From assembly GCA_946902985.2 (NCBI GenBank), contig OX336397.1, positions 188,918,813 through 188,982,812 on the forward strand: a stretch of 64,000 nucleotides of DNA, read 5' to 3'. The position numbers and the translations under genes were made by a program. The number at the start of each line of letters is the position of its first letter. Positions within the stretch are counted from its first letter, which is position 1. Origin of the DNA: Meconema thalassinum. Taxonomy: Eukaryota > Arthropoda > Insecta > Orthoptera > Tettigoniidae. The notes below the pieces were generated by a model that did not search any database, was not told where the DNA came from, and saw only the letters and a list, made by a program, of their open reading frames with translations. Below are positions 35,036 through 46,900 of this stretch, one piece after another.

Positions 35036-35860
35036 TCCATTATTTCGTTGTTGAACTGAGTGAGGGGATAATCATCCAGATAGCACCCACCCAAGTCGTG
35101 TACTTTGAAGATTAGGGTAACCATCCCTCGATTGTTGTTCGGGTCTTAGGACTTCAAAGAACACAGTAGCACCAAACAGCCGGTCTATCATTTTGGGCCG
35201 GTTGAAATTAGGGTCAGCTAGTGGAATGTTGACGGCAGTTGCCAGTCCTCGTAATCTATTCATGATGAAGACAGCGGGCCAGTAATCTGACGCAAGACAG
35301 AACATACTATATGCCGACTATAAGTACCAACTCTCGACTCTATCTGAAGTTGACTGAAGTAAGAGGAATCAGTCACTCGAGTATTGATAATACCATTGAT
35401 GAGTATCGATTGAAAATTCAGCTTGATACCCAAACTATCCACTAAGTCTCGAGACACGAAGTTCATCTGTGATGCACTGTCTAATAGTGCTCGACATAGA
35501 TGCATTCGACCATCCCTATCCCTAATGTTAATATTGGTAGTTGATATCAATACTTCATTGTGTGGACATGAACTTCTGACAGAACAATATGCTTGCTGCG
35601 GGGATGCACTGTGTAACGGAGTAGCAGTACTGTTCATATTCTGGTCTATATGTAACAATGTGTGGTGACTTTTATTGCACCTTCTGCAGTTACCTGAGTT
35701 GCAATAGTTGGCTACATTGTCACTTCTCAAGCAATTATACAGAGATTATGTTCCCTCTCGACACCTATACGGCTATTTACGTCCATGTACTTGAAATTTG
35801 GGCATTTATGCAGACTGTTAGATGTCTTTCATAGCACACAATAAGGTGACGTGGTGACGA
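35036..35860 (-). pseudogene. gag: BEL/Pao C zinc knuckles and protease
   Basis: From about 35830 downward the minus strand reads KCPNFKYMDVNSRIG, YNCLRSDNVANYC and NSGNCRRCNKSHHTLLH (Gag knuckles), then SYNTNINIRD-type linker and HLCRALLDSASQMNFVS, the protease with D-S-A in place of D-S-G. It continues through SILINGI and the VEILIGATVFFEVLRPEQ-like segment (FGATVFFEVLRPEQQSRDG) to TRLGWVLSG at about 35075, after which the LINE interrupts. Frame changes occur near 35730 and 35300. Confidence 0.8.
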
Positions 35861-37136
35861 AGGCTCGGTATGGTCCCCTTGAAATTGTACCATGCTTGAC
35901 CTCATCTTGGGTTACAGAAGCTGTCTTGTTGGACTTGACTATTTCTAAAGTTTGGCATTTATTTTCCAAGAATTGAATTAAGTCCTTCAAGTTGGTGTAC
36001 GTTTTATTTAAAGTACCATTCTCCTATTTTTCCAGAGATTGAGACTGATTCTTTCCAAAACTAAGTGTGAGGGCATAAGGTATTTCAAGGGCGTTTCAAT
36101 TTTTGGAGCTTCTGTGGCATTGAAGTTGCTGCAAAGTTGATTTATTAGGAAAAGCTCAGAATGTTTTGCAATTAACATCCCATGGTCATGCTATGTATTA
36201 AATTGATGCTCTGATGACCTCTTCATGGTTCATTGTGCCTCAGAAATCAACTTAACTGCCTTATATATGATAGTGATCCCAAATATACACAATGCGATAA
36301 AAGAAACAATCCCTACTGATTATCTTGGCAAGAGGGTAGGTGGGGAGTAGTGGGAAATTTGGAGGTTAGGGCACCTTAATGTTACGAATAGCAGCATAGA
36401 TCGCATTTTATTATTAAACAAAGTTCAGACTTTTAAAAAAATCGATTCTCCTGTATCCCTAAACTCTCTATAACTTAAAAAGGGGCAAATAAAACTCCGA
36501 CCCATCATGCTTTGCGTTCGGGAGTGACAATAATTCCTTGATGTGACGGTCTGATGTAAGTCTGGGAGGTTGTGATAACGACTGCGAATCAAGTCTCAGG
36601 CGACCTTGAAGATATCCTGTGAAAGGGGTTAATTCTCAATTAGGAGGTAAGGTTCACCAGACAAGCATTATAGATAATAATATCTGTGAATGTCTGTGAT
36701 TGATTCGTTTTTGATTATCAGCGCTACAGAGGTGTCATAGGAATGCATGAGATCTTGTAGAGCGCCACTGAACAAGGGTAGGGAAATAGTTGGACGTTTT
36801 AGTGCGCAACTGTTGCTCATATTATCAATATTTACAGGCAGAGGTAGGTGTGTATGTTCGGGGCACAGTAGCGTTTCCATTTTTGACTTAATGTCCAAAG
36901 TCATCAAAGGTTGCTCTATCTACATCATGTGATTCGTTTTCAGGATCATCGATTTCCAATTGGGTCTGAATGTCATTATATTCATTCAATAAACTCGCCA
37001 ACGATTGCTTCCTAAACTTAATGTCCTTGAGATTACCACCTACTGCAAATGCATCCCCGAATGTACCTAAGCGAGTCACGTGATATTTGACGACTTCTCT
37101 TTTCTTTATTAATACACGTTCCTGATCGGCATCCAT
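35861..37136 (-). pseudogene. gag: BEL/Pao C Gag N-terminal region
   Basis: The start MDADQERVLIKKREVVKYHV (37136) resembles the Gag start of element A. A 36668-36907 frame with LCALKRPTISLPLFSG-like sequence (ALKRPTISLPLFSGALQD) matches the conserved KLPxIxLPxFxG Gag box. The later DLIQFLENKCQTLEIVKSNK is readable at about 35985-35925. Between about 36280 and 36660 I recognise no Gag sequence, so an insertion or heavy decay is likely there. Confidence 0.7.
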
Positions 37137-37360
37137 AATGACCCGAGAGACGAAGTATGAAAAATGTGCTGAACCAGATCGTACTTACTGGTGCTGATCT
37201 GTGCTATCTAAATCTCAAACCAAGAAAGCTATTTTCTTAGGTGTTTTCGTAGTACACTCTGTGTTCTCCTCGTATAATAACTTATGGTGATTTTTTATAT
37301 TAATTCTAAAACAAGGTAAACATCTGATAAAATATGCCAATGAGCTCCCTGATCCCAAAG

Positions 37361-37446
37361 AATATAATATCACGCACCACAATTCCAACGACTCCCGACT
37401 CTGCTGCGGGCGCTGCCGTCCGTGGGCACTGGGTGAACCACTTTGA
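37361..37446. repeat. dispersed repeat next to the minisatellite
   Basis: Similar to 24391-24467: shared words are CCCGACTCTGCTGCGGGC, GCTGCCGTCCGTG and CACTGGGTGAACCAC. It abuts the left end of the 84-bp array. Identity unknown. Confidence 0.6.
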
Positions 37447-37469
37447 GTCCAGGGAGGAGCACCGTACAG

Positions 37470-38264
37470 GCGCCCCCTCCCCTGTGTGGCTATCTTATAT
37501 TCAGTGGGGGACCTAGCAAGGTTTCCAGAGGGTGTGAGAGCTTATTGTGGCGCCCCTCCCCTGTATGGCTGGGCATCTTATATTCAGAGGAGGCCCTAGC
37601 AAGGTTTCCAGGGGGTGTGACAACTCATTGTGGCTCCCCCTCCCCTGTATGGCTGGGCATATTATATTCAGAGGGGACGCTATTAAGGTTCCCAGAGGGT
37701 GTGAGAGCTCATTGTGGCGCCCCCTCCCCTGTATGGCTGGGCATATTATATTCAGAGGGGCCCTAGCAAGGTGACCGGGGGGTTCGAGAGATCATTGTGG
37801 CGCCCCCTCCCCTGTATGGCCGGGTATCTTATATTCAGAGGGGGCCCTAGCAAGGTGACCGGGGGGTTCGAGAGCTCATTGTGGCGCCCCCTCCCCTGTA
37901 TGGCCGGGTATCTTATATTCAGAGGGGCTCCTAGCAAGGTTTCCAGGGGGTGAACGAGCTCATTGTGGTGCCCCCTCCCCTGTATGGCTGGGCATCTTAT
38001 ATTCAGAGGGGGCCCTAGCAAGGTGACCGGGGGGTTCGAGAGCTCATTGTGGCGCCCCCTCCCGTGTATGGCCGGGTAACTTATATTCAGAGGGGGTCCT
38101 AGCAAGGTTACCAGGGGGTGAAAGAGCTCATTGTGGCTCCCCCTCCCCTGTATGGCTGGGCATCTTATATTCAGAGGCGGTCCTAGCAAGGTTTCCAGAG
38201 GGTGTGAGAGCTCATTGTGGCTCCCCCTCCCCTGTATGGCCGGGTATCTTATATTCAGAGGGGG
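37470..38264. repeat. 84-bp minisatellite array, left block (about 9.5 units)
   Basis: Units run CCCTAGCAAGGTTTCCAGGG, then a GTGTGAGAGCTCATTGTGG stretch, GCGCCCCCTCCCCTGTATGG and CTGGGCATCTTATATTCAGA. The spacing of CTGTATGG is exactly 84 bp (37812, 37896, 37980). Two subtypes alternate (TTTCCAGGGGGTGTGAG and GACCGGGGGGTTCGAG). Because 84 is divisible by three, all frames stay open across units and long open frames appear on both strands; these are artefacts. The block ends with GGGGG (38260-38264), the left half of the target duplication of BEL/Pao element B. Confidence 0.95.
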
Positions 38265-41146
38265 TGGTATATTCTTGGAATACACGGTAAGATAGAGTAT
38301 ATTTTAATGCTCTTTGCTTGTTCATTCCTTCCTTTTTCTCAAACACCAACAGTGATCTTCTATTTTCTCTTTGCTGTTTAGGGTTCTCATGTTACTTGTG
38401 AGTCTGTTCTAGATATATATCTTCCATGACCCACCTAGCGTCATCTAGCAGCGAATCTCTGAAGTTCCTCAATTCTTCCCGGTGCAAGAGGACTTTCTTT
38501 TCAATCTTGCCACCAGAGCTCGTCGCCATCGCCAGCTATCATCTCCGTGATCAAGAGAACTTCGTCTGCTTTTTCGCCCACCAGGCTGCGATAGTGTCGC
38601 CTACTATCAACTCTGTGAGGACCATCTCATCAAGAGAAATTGACTTTTCACTGTTGGTTATGCTTATATGTTTTCCTTTTGTCTCCTACCCCCACTCTTT
38701 TCCCTTTCCTGGTCCCTCTGCGCTTCGCTGAGTGTGTCTCACTTGTACGTCGGCAGTCGACTTAGTCAGTCAAAGCTCAACTAGAGCCAGCCTCCTCAAA
38801 TAAAGAGGCATTCTCTTCATTCCACGCCATGTTGGAACTCTAATGTATACCATCAAAGGGAACTTCACCTTCGCCATGCAGCAAAGGTAAGTACAGACTT
38901 CGGGTTTTAACCTCATCCTCATCGTCTTATAATATCTACGTGCTTTTAACGACCATTTTATAGGCAGTGTGAGATTATTATATTTGGGGCAATAATCATC
39001 CTTCATTTCCATGTTGAGCTTTTGTCTCTCCAAACCAATGTTAATAGAAAGCAGCATTTCTTATGAGAAATCTTCTCACAACGTGGGAATTACCCACTGT
39101 CTATAAAATACTCAGCTCATTCCACCGCTGGAATAACTTTGGCCCTATTCTTCAGTTAGGATTGTTCTGGAACCTTCCAGATTCTGCACTCTATCTACCA
39201 GTCGCGCCGTCATGTATTTTCCACTCACATGTGGGAATACTATTCCAAATTAAGGAATATTCCTTATGAATTACTGCAATAGCTAATTTTTCTTCCACCG
39301 TTGGGATTTTCTCTGGCGCATTTAATTGTAATCTACAACTTTCTCAAGCAATAGACATTCGCCTACCTAGTGCAACTAGTTATTTTCCATCATTGCAATA
39401 AATTTCTTTGCCATAAACTTTTGTGCTACTACAGTGAACTTTTCATCCATTTTAACAGACTATAGTGAAAACCAGTGCTTGTTCAACATTTCTACCGCGT
39501 CGCGATCGTCCGATTATTATAAATACGGCCATGAACACTCATCCTCAATTCCATTTGATCTTTCCCAAACCCCTTACTAACTAACCTAAATAATAAACTT
39601 GTTATTTTAGGTCGTTTTCAATGAGGTGTCACTCCAAAGGCGTGCCCTCTCCTCTTGTTTATATATCATTAATTAATTTCTGCATAACTACGTGTTTGGT
39701 ACACGTTTCAAACTTACATTGTTTCTCCCTTCTAATTAGGGAATACAATTCTTTCAACTCATAAGTGAGTTATTTCTAGGTTTCACGAAAGGGAAACTTG
39801 CCCCATTTGGCTCGTGATTCCTACTTAAACATAGGAGGTCTAGAACCTTACTTTCGACTTTCTCTTCAGGTTTCACATTAAGTGACCTGCCCTATTTGTG
39901 TAACTACTAAAAAGTAATTCAGCTTAAATATAAGAAGTTATAGGAACTTCTATCTTATTCTTCCTGTTTTGTTATTGTTATTTCCGAAGTTGTTACTACT
40001 TCTAGGATATTTTCTTAGAAATTTCCTAAAGTACACACCTTGTACTCGATTTAATGTCTAACTTTAATCACTTCAATTGTCTTAAAAATTTTTTACTTAT
40101 CTTGCGAAGATTTTAGAACATACAAAGGTTTGAAACCAAAAAAATTGTTAATTTCCTGGAGCAAACTTTAGATGTTTTTCGGAGGTCTGTGACCCCATTT
40201 GTTAACAAAATTGAAATTATATATTTGTCAAAAACTACTACCTATTTGTTAAATTCATTACGCTCTTTTGCATTGTGAAATAAATTCAAAGTTTCCTTTT
40301 GACTCATCATTTCTCTAATACAACGGTTAGGCTAGATCCTGTCTTCCCTGTCTCTTCCTAGGTTCATGCCCTCGTTAATGCAAATAAATCTCTTGATAGG
40401 GTTTTCACCACTTGTTGCATTTGAGCAAGAAATCTTAGTTGTAAACTCGGTAAAGTCTCTCTTAGCTTTAATAGCTAATTCTAACTGGCCAGTAAGGCAA
40501 GCATAGCTCGCTACGCCAGCTTCCTGCTTGTGGAGATTCTCTCCAACTCTTAGGGTTGGTTTTTCAAAATATAAGTGTTTCTTCTTGCCTAAACTTTTAG
40601 TCGGCTCTTTGCTGGGTAAAAGATTAGCCATTTCCAAGTGCAACTCCTGGTTTACTTACCAAAATTATTCCCTAAGGCATAGTAGTTTAACCCCTATCCT
40701 TCTTGGAAGCATTTGGTCTCTCTTTAGGATTTCTACAATTTCGAAAACAAAAAATATCGAAACCTATTCTAATTATTGGCATTCTTCAAATTACTTTGAA
40801 CAGATACATAATAAATCTGTTACTCTTTGTCTTGCCAGACCATCACCCTTCCCCATAGTAGGCATATGTATGCTTGAGAGGGAATACTCTAAAGCCACTC
40901 TCTTGCAAACCGCCCAAGTTCTAGCTGCGTCTCCCGTTAGCTTTGCCCAGGTCCCTACTCACTTTAGGTATCGGAGAGCTGATTTTCAGTGGCAGTCACC
41001 TTTTAGGACATTTAAAGTTAAACTTATAACTTTTGTGGAACTCTCCTCCTATTTCTCCATCCTTTTTCTCCAGTCCGAAACCCACTCCCTTTTCTTTATC
41101 TTCTTCCCTTGGTGGTTAGGTTATTCCCCAGTCAATAATCTACCCA
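38265..41146 (+). repeat. 5' LTR of BEL/Pao element B
   Basis: 2882 bp, starting with a small inverted repeat (GTATTC-TTG-GAATAC in the 3' copy) and ending TACCCA, where similarity to 54172 stops. Length without the LINE in the 3' copy is about 2880 bp. Typical BEL/Pao LTRs are several hundred bp to about 1 kb, so this is unusually long. Open frames inside (38426-38731, 40528-41283) have counterparts in the 3' LTR but resemble no protein and contain different stops, so I do not call them genes. Confidence 0.9.
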
Positions 41147-41412
41147 AAATTTGGTCCCAGAAACTCGGGAGAGTCCATTTGTCATTTTCTATTCTTTTTC
41201 AAGGGTTATTTGACAATATTTGGCAAAACATTAATATCTGCTTTGAATCTTTCAGCTATAACTACATCGTGCAAAGCCTGTGAAGTGGAAAGAGGCCGCT
41301 CCTGTCTCCTATGGTGTGTCCCTCTCTTTCAACTTATTTGCTGCTGCCAGCCTGACAGCATTTCCAAGGTTTCACAGTTTCGTAAGTTATACTCTAATAT
41401 ACCTACCTTGTC
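41147..41412 (+). promoter_or_regulatory. leader with probable primer-binding site of element B
   Basis: TTTGGTCCCAGAAACTCGGG begins four bases after the LTR end; the TGG at its start is what a tRNA CCA end would pair with. I could not assign the tRNA. The rest to 41412 is untranslated leader before the Gag ATG at 41413. Confidence 0.6.
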
Positions 41413-44400
41413 ATGGCTCCTACTGAAAAGGATAAGGACGAAAAACTTACTTCTAAACGAGCATCCTATAAAGGGCAAATTACCCGATTCAGAAAATACA
41501 TCAAAGAGCTAGATCCCTCAGAAGCTCAATTAGACCTGTTGAAACATCGTGTAAGGGATTTTGAACGTTCATATGAAAATTATTGTAACATCCAAACTGA
41601 AATAGAAACTTGTATGCTCAATCAAACCGAAGATCGAGTCGAAGTAGAAAACCAATATTACGAAGGTATAGGTTCTGCTTTCAAAATAATACGCCAACTC
41701 GAAGAAGAACAGAAAAATGACGCTTCTGTTCTTGGTTCCCTTCACGAACAACAAACTTCTTTTCGCGATGGTACTCACAAGCCCAAACCCATTCTACCTA
41801 AGATTAATTTACCCCACTTCTCTGGAGACGAATCTACTTGGGATTCTTTCTATGAATTATTTTGCTGTCTTGTTCATGACAATGAAGACATTCAAGTCAT
41901 ATACAAGTTTCATTATTTGAGATCTATCCTCCGAGGTCAAGCTCTGCAGTTAGTTGAAGCACTCCCTTTAAGTGCCGAAAATTACCCCATTGCCTATAAC
42001 TTATTGAAGGAAAGATACGGAAATTTATGGTTACGTATTCAACGCCATATGAAGGCTCTATTTAACCTACCTGCGTTACAGCACAACGACGTCACTAGTT
42101 TGCGTACTCTCATTGATACTACTCAATTTCACGTTAAAGCTCTGTCCCAATTAGATCAACCCACTGAACACTGGGACACATTCCTAATACATTTAGTGGT
42201 TTCTAAAGTTGATGTTGCTACCCTCAGAGCTTGGGAGATTGAACTTTCTAGAGAAGACGATTACTCTTACGAGCATTTACTCACTTTCATAAATGCTAGA
42301 TGCCAACTCTTAACCGCTTTAGCCAATCAAAGTGAACCCTCATCCCCGAGTTCTAAATTTGAATTAATGTCTCTTAAACTCAAAAGCGAACGCTTAACGT
42401 CTAGTACTAAAAAACCTGGGTCCAGTTCATCTAAACTTAAATCAAGAACTACTGGTTACCCAACTAGGTCTAGTGAACGCCGTATTGCTAGCTCTCTTGT
42501 TTTAAACACTCAAAGTGAACCCCGCAAGAGTTTAAATGAACCTTTAAAGTGCATACTTTGTAAAGATTCCCATGCCTTATATTTATGTAAATCCCTTAAA
42601 GAACTGTCAGTCGATGACAGAAGAAAATTCGTTTCCCAAAACAAACATTGTTTCAACTGCCTAGCGCCCACGCATTCTGCTTCAAATTGCAAGTCCACAA
42701 GACTTTGCTTCCATTGTGAAAAGGCTCATCACACTTTGCTACATCGTCATGATCAGGCATGGTCATCGACAGCATCTATTTCTCAGAAAAGTGATATTGC
42801 TAATAGTTCCAATGCTTCATCGTACATTCAAAATGCCAAGTCCATTCGTAGTGCCCAAGTATTATTGTCTACTGTCCAAATGGAAGTACAGGATAACTTT
42901 GGCAACTGGGTCCGTGCACGCGGTCTTCTTGATTCAGCGGCAACTCATGATTTTGTGTCTAATTCTTTGATTAGAAAACTAGGCCTACCTGTAAACCCCA
43001 CTTCTATTAACGTATCGGGCATTAACAGCTCAAAATCGCAAGCTTTACAGTTCTCAAAGCTAACCATAAGAGATATTTGTCACAGAAACAACTTTCTCAA
43101 ACTGAATTGTCTAATTCTCAATAGCATTGGAGAAGACACTCCAAGTCACTCTGTGGATATTTCAGGGTTAAACATTCCCTCGCATTTAAGGCTAGCCGAT
43201 CCGTTGTTTAACATACAAAACCCCATTGACATACTCTTCAGTGCCAATGTTTTCTGGAATTGCCTTCGTAAACAGATTCGCAAGTTATCCTCAAACGTGG
43301 TCGCCAGAGACACTAATTTCGGATGGATCGTCACCGGTCAACTTCCCCATTATTCTCCCCAACCCGCATCGCAATGTTACTTCGCCAATACTGACCTGGA
43401 ACAGTTCTGGAGGCTCGAAAGCGTTGATCCTCCTAACGCGACCTCTTCAGAAAATGAATTCTGTGAGCAACTTTTTCTGAACACCACCACTCGTTCTTCT
43501 GATGGCCGGTTCATTGTTCAAATGCGAAAATTACATAATCCCCCTAAACTTATTAACTCTCAACCCAAAGCTCGAAAAGCTCTCTTTGCTATCGAGAGCA
43601 AATTCAAGAAAGAACCTCTCGTTAAACAGCAGTACACTGATTTCATGGATGAGTATGAAAGCTTAGATCATATGGAAGTTGTTAACAAATCTGATGATGA
43701 ATTGCACCCCCCAATTGAAACGGTTTTCTTAAATCATCATCCCGTGTGGAAAAACCCTCTTGTAAAGGATAAAATCCGAGTTGTTTTCAATGGTTCATCA
43801 CCTGACGTTAATGGCAACAGCCTTAACGATACTCTTTACTCTAGTCCTGCTATTCAGTCAGATCTATCTGCTATACTCTTAAACTTTCGATTATTTCCCA
43901 TATCTGTTATAGCGGATATAAAACAGATGTACCGTCAAGTTTTAATTCAGCCTGAACAACGAGATCTCCAAAGAATCTTGTGGCGCGATGAAATCAGTAA
44001 GCCCATTAAGGTATTTCGTCTAAAAACGGTTACTTATGGCTTAAAACCTTCCGCTTTCCTTGCTATCCGATCCCTACACTTGCTAGCCTATCAAGATGGT
44101 CATTTATTTGATTCTAAAGCTTCTGAAACACTAACTACGGCATTCTATGTTGACGATTATTTGCAGTCCTTCCCCACTCTGGAGGAAGCTTCTTTCGTGT
44201 CTTTAGAACTTCAGGCATTGCTAAGGAATGGAGGTTTCCCACTTCATAAGTGGAATTCCAACTCTCCTGAGTTTCTCGCCCAGTTTCCTATTGAAGACGT
44301 AGATCCCTCCTCTGTCGAAATTAGTGGAAACTCCGAATCCATAAAAACTCTTGGAGTTCATTGGTGCACTAGCACTGACACTCTCATCTATAACGTTTCG

Positions 44401-45483
44401 CTCGCAGAAGAGCTCCCTAACACAAAAAGACAAATTCTCTCTGAAATTGCAAAAATTTTTGATCCGCTTCAATTCCTTGCCCCAGTTGTCGTTATAGCCA
44501 AACTCTTCATGCAAGAGCTGTGGTCGCTCAAATGTGAATGGGATGACACTGTTCCCCTTTCTTTTCTTAACAGATGGCTTTCTTTTCGCAGCAATTTGCT
44601 TGATCTTTGCCTTATTGAAATTCCCAGGAATTTAATTAACGTTCATTCTAATGCATCTTTTTTCCATCATGTGTTCGCGGACAGTTCCGAAAAAGCTTAC
44701 GGTTGCTGCGCATATTTGGGTTATCGCGGTTCATTAAATGGATCTTCAGTTTCCAACCTTGTTTGTGCCAAATCGAAGGTGGCTCCTCTTAAAACTATCA
44801 CTTTGCCTAGATTTGAATTGTGTTCTGCACTCATGGCCGCAGACCTTGTTAAGAAATTACGAGAAGTTTTAATGGTCGAATTCTCGCAAATCTATCTTTG
44901 GAGCGATTCCATGATCACCCTTTCTTGGATCGCCAAAAACCCCTCTCATTGGCAAACTTTTGTCGCAAATAGGGTCTCCAAAATTCAAACTCTTTCTTCG
45001 GGATGTCAATGGAGGCATGTGCCTAGCGCTGACAACCCAGCCGATATTATCTCTCGTGGATGTTTACCCTCTCAATTGGCAGCTTCCCAGTTGTACTGGC
45101 ATGGGCCCTCGTCGTTAATCGAAGACCCTTCTTGTTGGCCTTCTAAACCTCCAGCTACAAACTCCAACTTGCCTGACGCTAAAGTATCTCTATCTACTGC
45201 TTCGTGTCTCTTTTCCAACGTTTCTCATCCCATGTTGTCCCGCTATTCTTCCTTTCACAAATTAATTCGAATTGTTGCCTATCTTCTTAGATGGAAATAT
45301 CTTGTGGTTGACCAACCTCTTCTCCCCAAACCACACCTTACCAATCATGAATTGAATCTCGCTACCATTAAGGTTTTGCAACTGACACAGCAAGAAGCCT
45401 TTTCTTCTGAATTGTCTTTACTTTCTTCTAAAAGGGATCTTCCCAAATCCAGTCGTCTTCGTGCTTTGGCCCAGTTCCTTGAT

Positions 45484-45526
<43 letters not shown>

Positions 45527-46900
45527 TTTTATTTATCGTATGGCTTTTGAAGCCGGGAGTGTCCGAGGACATGTTCGGCTCGCCTGAGTCTGTAGCTGCT
45601 TCTAGCGGACACCGTAAAGGGTGAGCTACAAGTTCCGTTCAATTTCAAGTAGTTCCAACTTTCGCCACCAGATATCAATGATACCTTGATGACAATGGGT
45701 TACTCAGGGTAGGTGGTAGGCTCTCTCAATCTTTGCTCTCTGAGGACAAAAAGCAACCCGTTATTTTGCCTTCTAAACATCACGTAACTTCCATAATTAT
45801 ACGTGACTTTCATTATCGCAATCTGCATGTTGGTACCCGCACATTGCTTTGTCTCTTAAGGGAAAAGTACTGGATTATAAATGGAATTCACGAAGTTTCC
45901 TCTGTAATTCACAAGTGCATTCCTTGCTTCAAAGCGAAACCTAAAGTCAATACTCAATTAATGAGCGATCTGCCCTCCTTTCGCTCTTCTCCTATACGTC
46001 CATTTGCTCTCACTGGTGTGGACTATATGGGTCCGTTCCAATATCAACGAAATTCCCCTGAAGCTAAACGCAAATTGTTTGGTAAGCTCTACGTTTCTCT
46101 CTTTGTTTGCATGGTTACTGGCGCAATCCTTTTGGAACTAGTAACGAATGCCTCTACTTCTTACTTTTTATCAGCTGTCTCTCGCTTCGCTGCTAGGCGT
46201 GGTGTTCCTTCGGAGATGTTCTCTGATAACGCTTCCACTTTTCAAGGCACAGCTTCCTTGTGGAAGAAAGCTCTCACATCTTCTCCTGCCATGGAACAGA
46301 TTTCTAATTTTTGCCTACTCAAAGGGTTTCAAATGGCGTTTTATACCTCCCTACGCTCCTCATCACGGTGGTAGGTGGGAATCCTGCGTAAAGCTCACTA
46401 AACGTCATTTGAGAAAGGTTTTAGGTAATCGCATTCTTACTTATGAAGAATTTAATTCACTGTCCGTTCTGATTGAAGGTGTTGTTAATTCTCGCCCTTT
46501 AACTCCGCTTTCCTATGACCCTGATGACCTACTTCCACTCACACCTGGTCACTTCCTTATAGGCACTCCTCCCCTTTCCAGCTCTTACAGGGATTCTAAT
46601 CTACCTATTGTTTGGCGTAAACTTGAAACCCTCCGCAATTCTTTCTGGAAGAAGTGGAACTTGGAATATTTAACTTCCTTGCAACGGAGACAGAAGTGGT
46701 TTCTTTCCAGTCCCGACATCAGAGTGGGGGAGATGGTCCTGGTTAGGGATGTTTCTCCTCCCCTGGTCTGGATTTCTGGTAGAGTGACCGAGTGTTATCC
46801 TGGAAGGGATGGGAGAGTCAGGGTGGCCAGAATCTTGACCAATAACGGTCATATCACAAGACCACTGTCTTTAATTGCTCCATTACCTTTAAATGTTTAA
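41413..46900 (+). pseudogene. gag-pol: BEL/Pao B Gag-Pol polyprotein, nearly intact
   Basis: One frame from ATG 41413 covers Gag, protease, RT and RNase H up to the SINE at 45484 (about 1357 residues). Gag includes FSGDESTWDSFYELF and knuckles CILCKDSHALYLC (from residue 380) and CFNCLAPTHSASNC. The protease has LLDSAATHDFVS (Asp 507; D-S-A). RT has IRVVFNGSSPDVNG, IKQMYRQVLIQPEQRDLQ and FYVDDYLQS (residues 911-915). RNase H has FADSSEKAYG (Asp 1090), LPRFELCSAL, LWSDSMITL (Asp 1165) and SADNPADIISRG. After the SINE the same frame resumes with integrase (LRVGGRL, HKCIPCFKAKP, GVDYMGPF, MFSDNASTF). A one-base slip near 46320-46335 moves the last part, PHHGGRWESCVK with the catalytic Glu, into the frame ending 46900. 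The SINE and this slip are the only disruptions seen. Confidence 0.93.
45484..45683 (-). repeat. tRNA-derived SINE, family 1, 5'-truncated copy inserted in pol
   Basis: A (TTTA)n run at 45484-45528 is the SINE tail read from the opposite strand. It is followed by the 3' body of family 1 (GGAGTGTCCGAGGACATG, GGTGAGCTACAAGTTCCG, TCAAGTAGTTCCAACTTTCG). The tRNA head and the CGGAGGGGAA block are missing. The 7-bp target duplication CCTTGAT flanks it (45477-45483 and 45684-45690), and the host reading frame continues in phase from one side to the other. A LINE-type tail plus duplication indicates target-primed reverse transcription. Confidence 0.95.

Larger units (their letters stand above)
28748..37136 (-). 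mobile_element. BEL/Pao LTR retrotransposon C, deleted and split by a LINE
   Basis: Minus-strand Gag-to-integrase order is preserved, from the Gag start MDADQERVLIKKREVV at 37136 to the integrase C-terminus near 28748. The centre is occupied by a CR1-like LINE (about 31093-35035), and the RT palm plus most of RNase H are deleted near 30550. Clear LTRs were not found. A purine-rich TTAGATGGGCA (minus, about 28598) followed by TGTACGG may mark the start of the 3' LTR, but the inverted-repeat arm begins within about 30 bp of it, so the LTR is probably truncated or replaced. The element cannot be autonomous. Confidence 0.82.

Noticed and set aside
37752..38285. 177-codon Pro/Gly-rich minus-strand protein
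   Set aside because: Artefact of the 84-bp minisatellite period.
38426..38731. 101-codon frame repeated in both LTRs of BEL/Pao B
   Set aside because: It is duplicated simply because the LTRs are, shows no domain, and differs by non-conservative changes between copies.
40528..41283. 251-codon frame at the end of the 5' LTR
   Set aside because: The 3' LTR copy is shorter (195 codons, different stop) and the end of the frame runs into the leader; no domain is visible.
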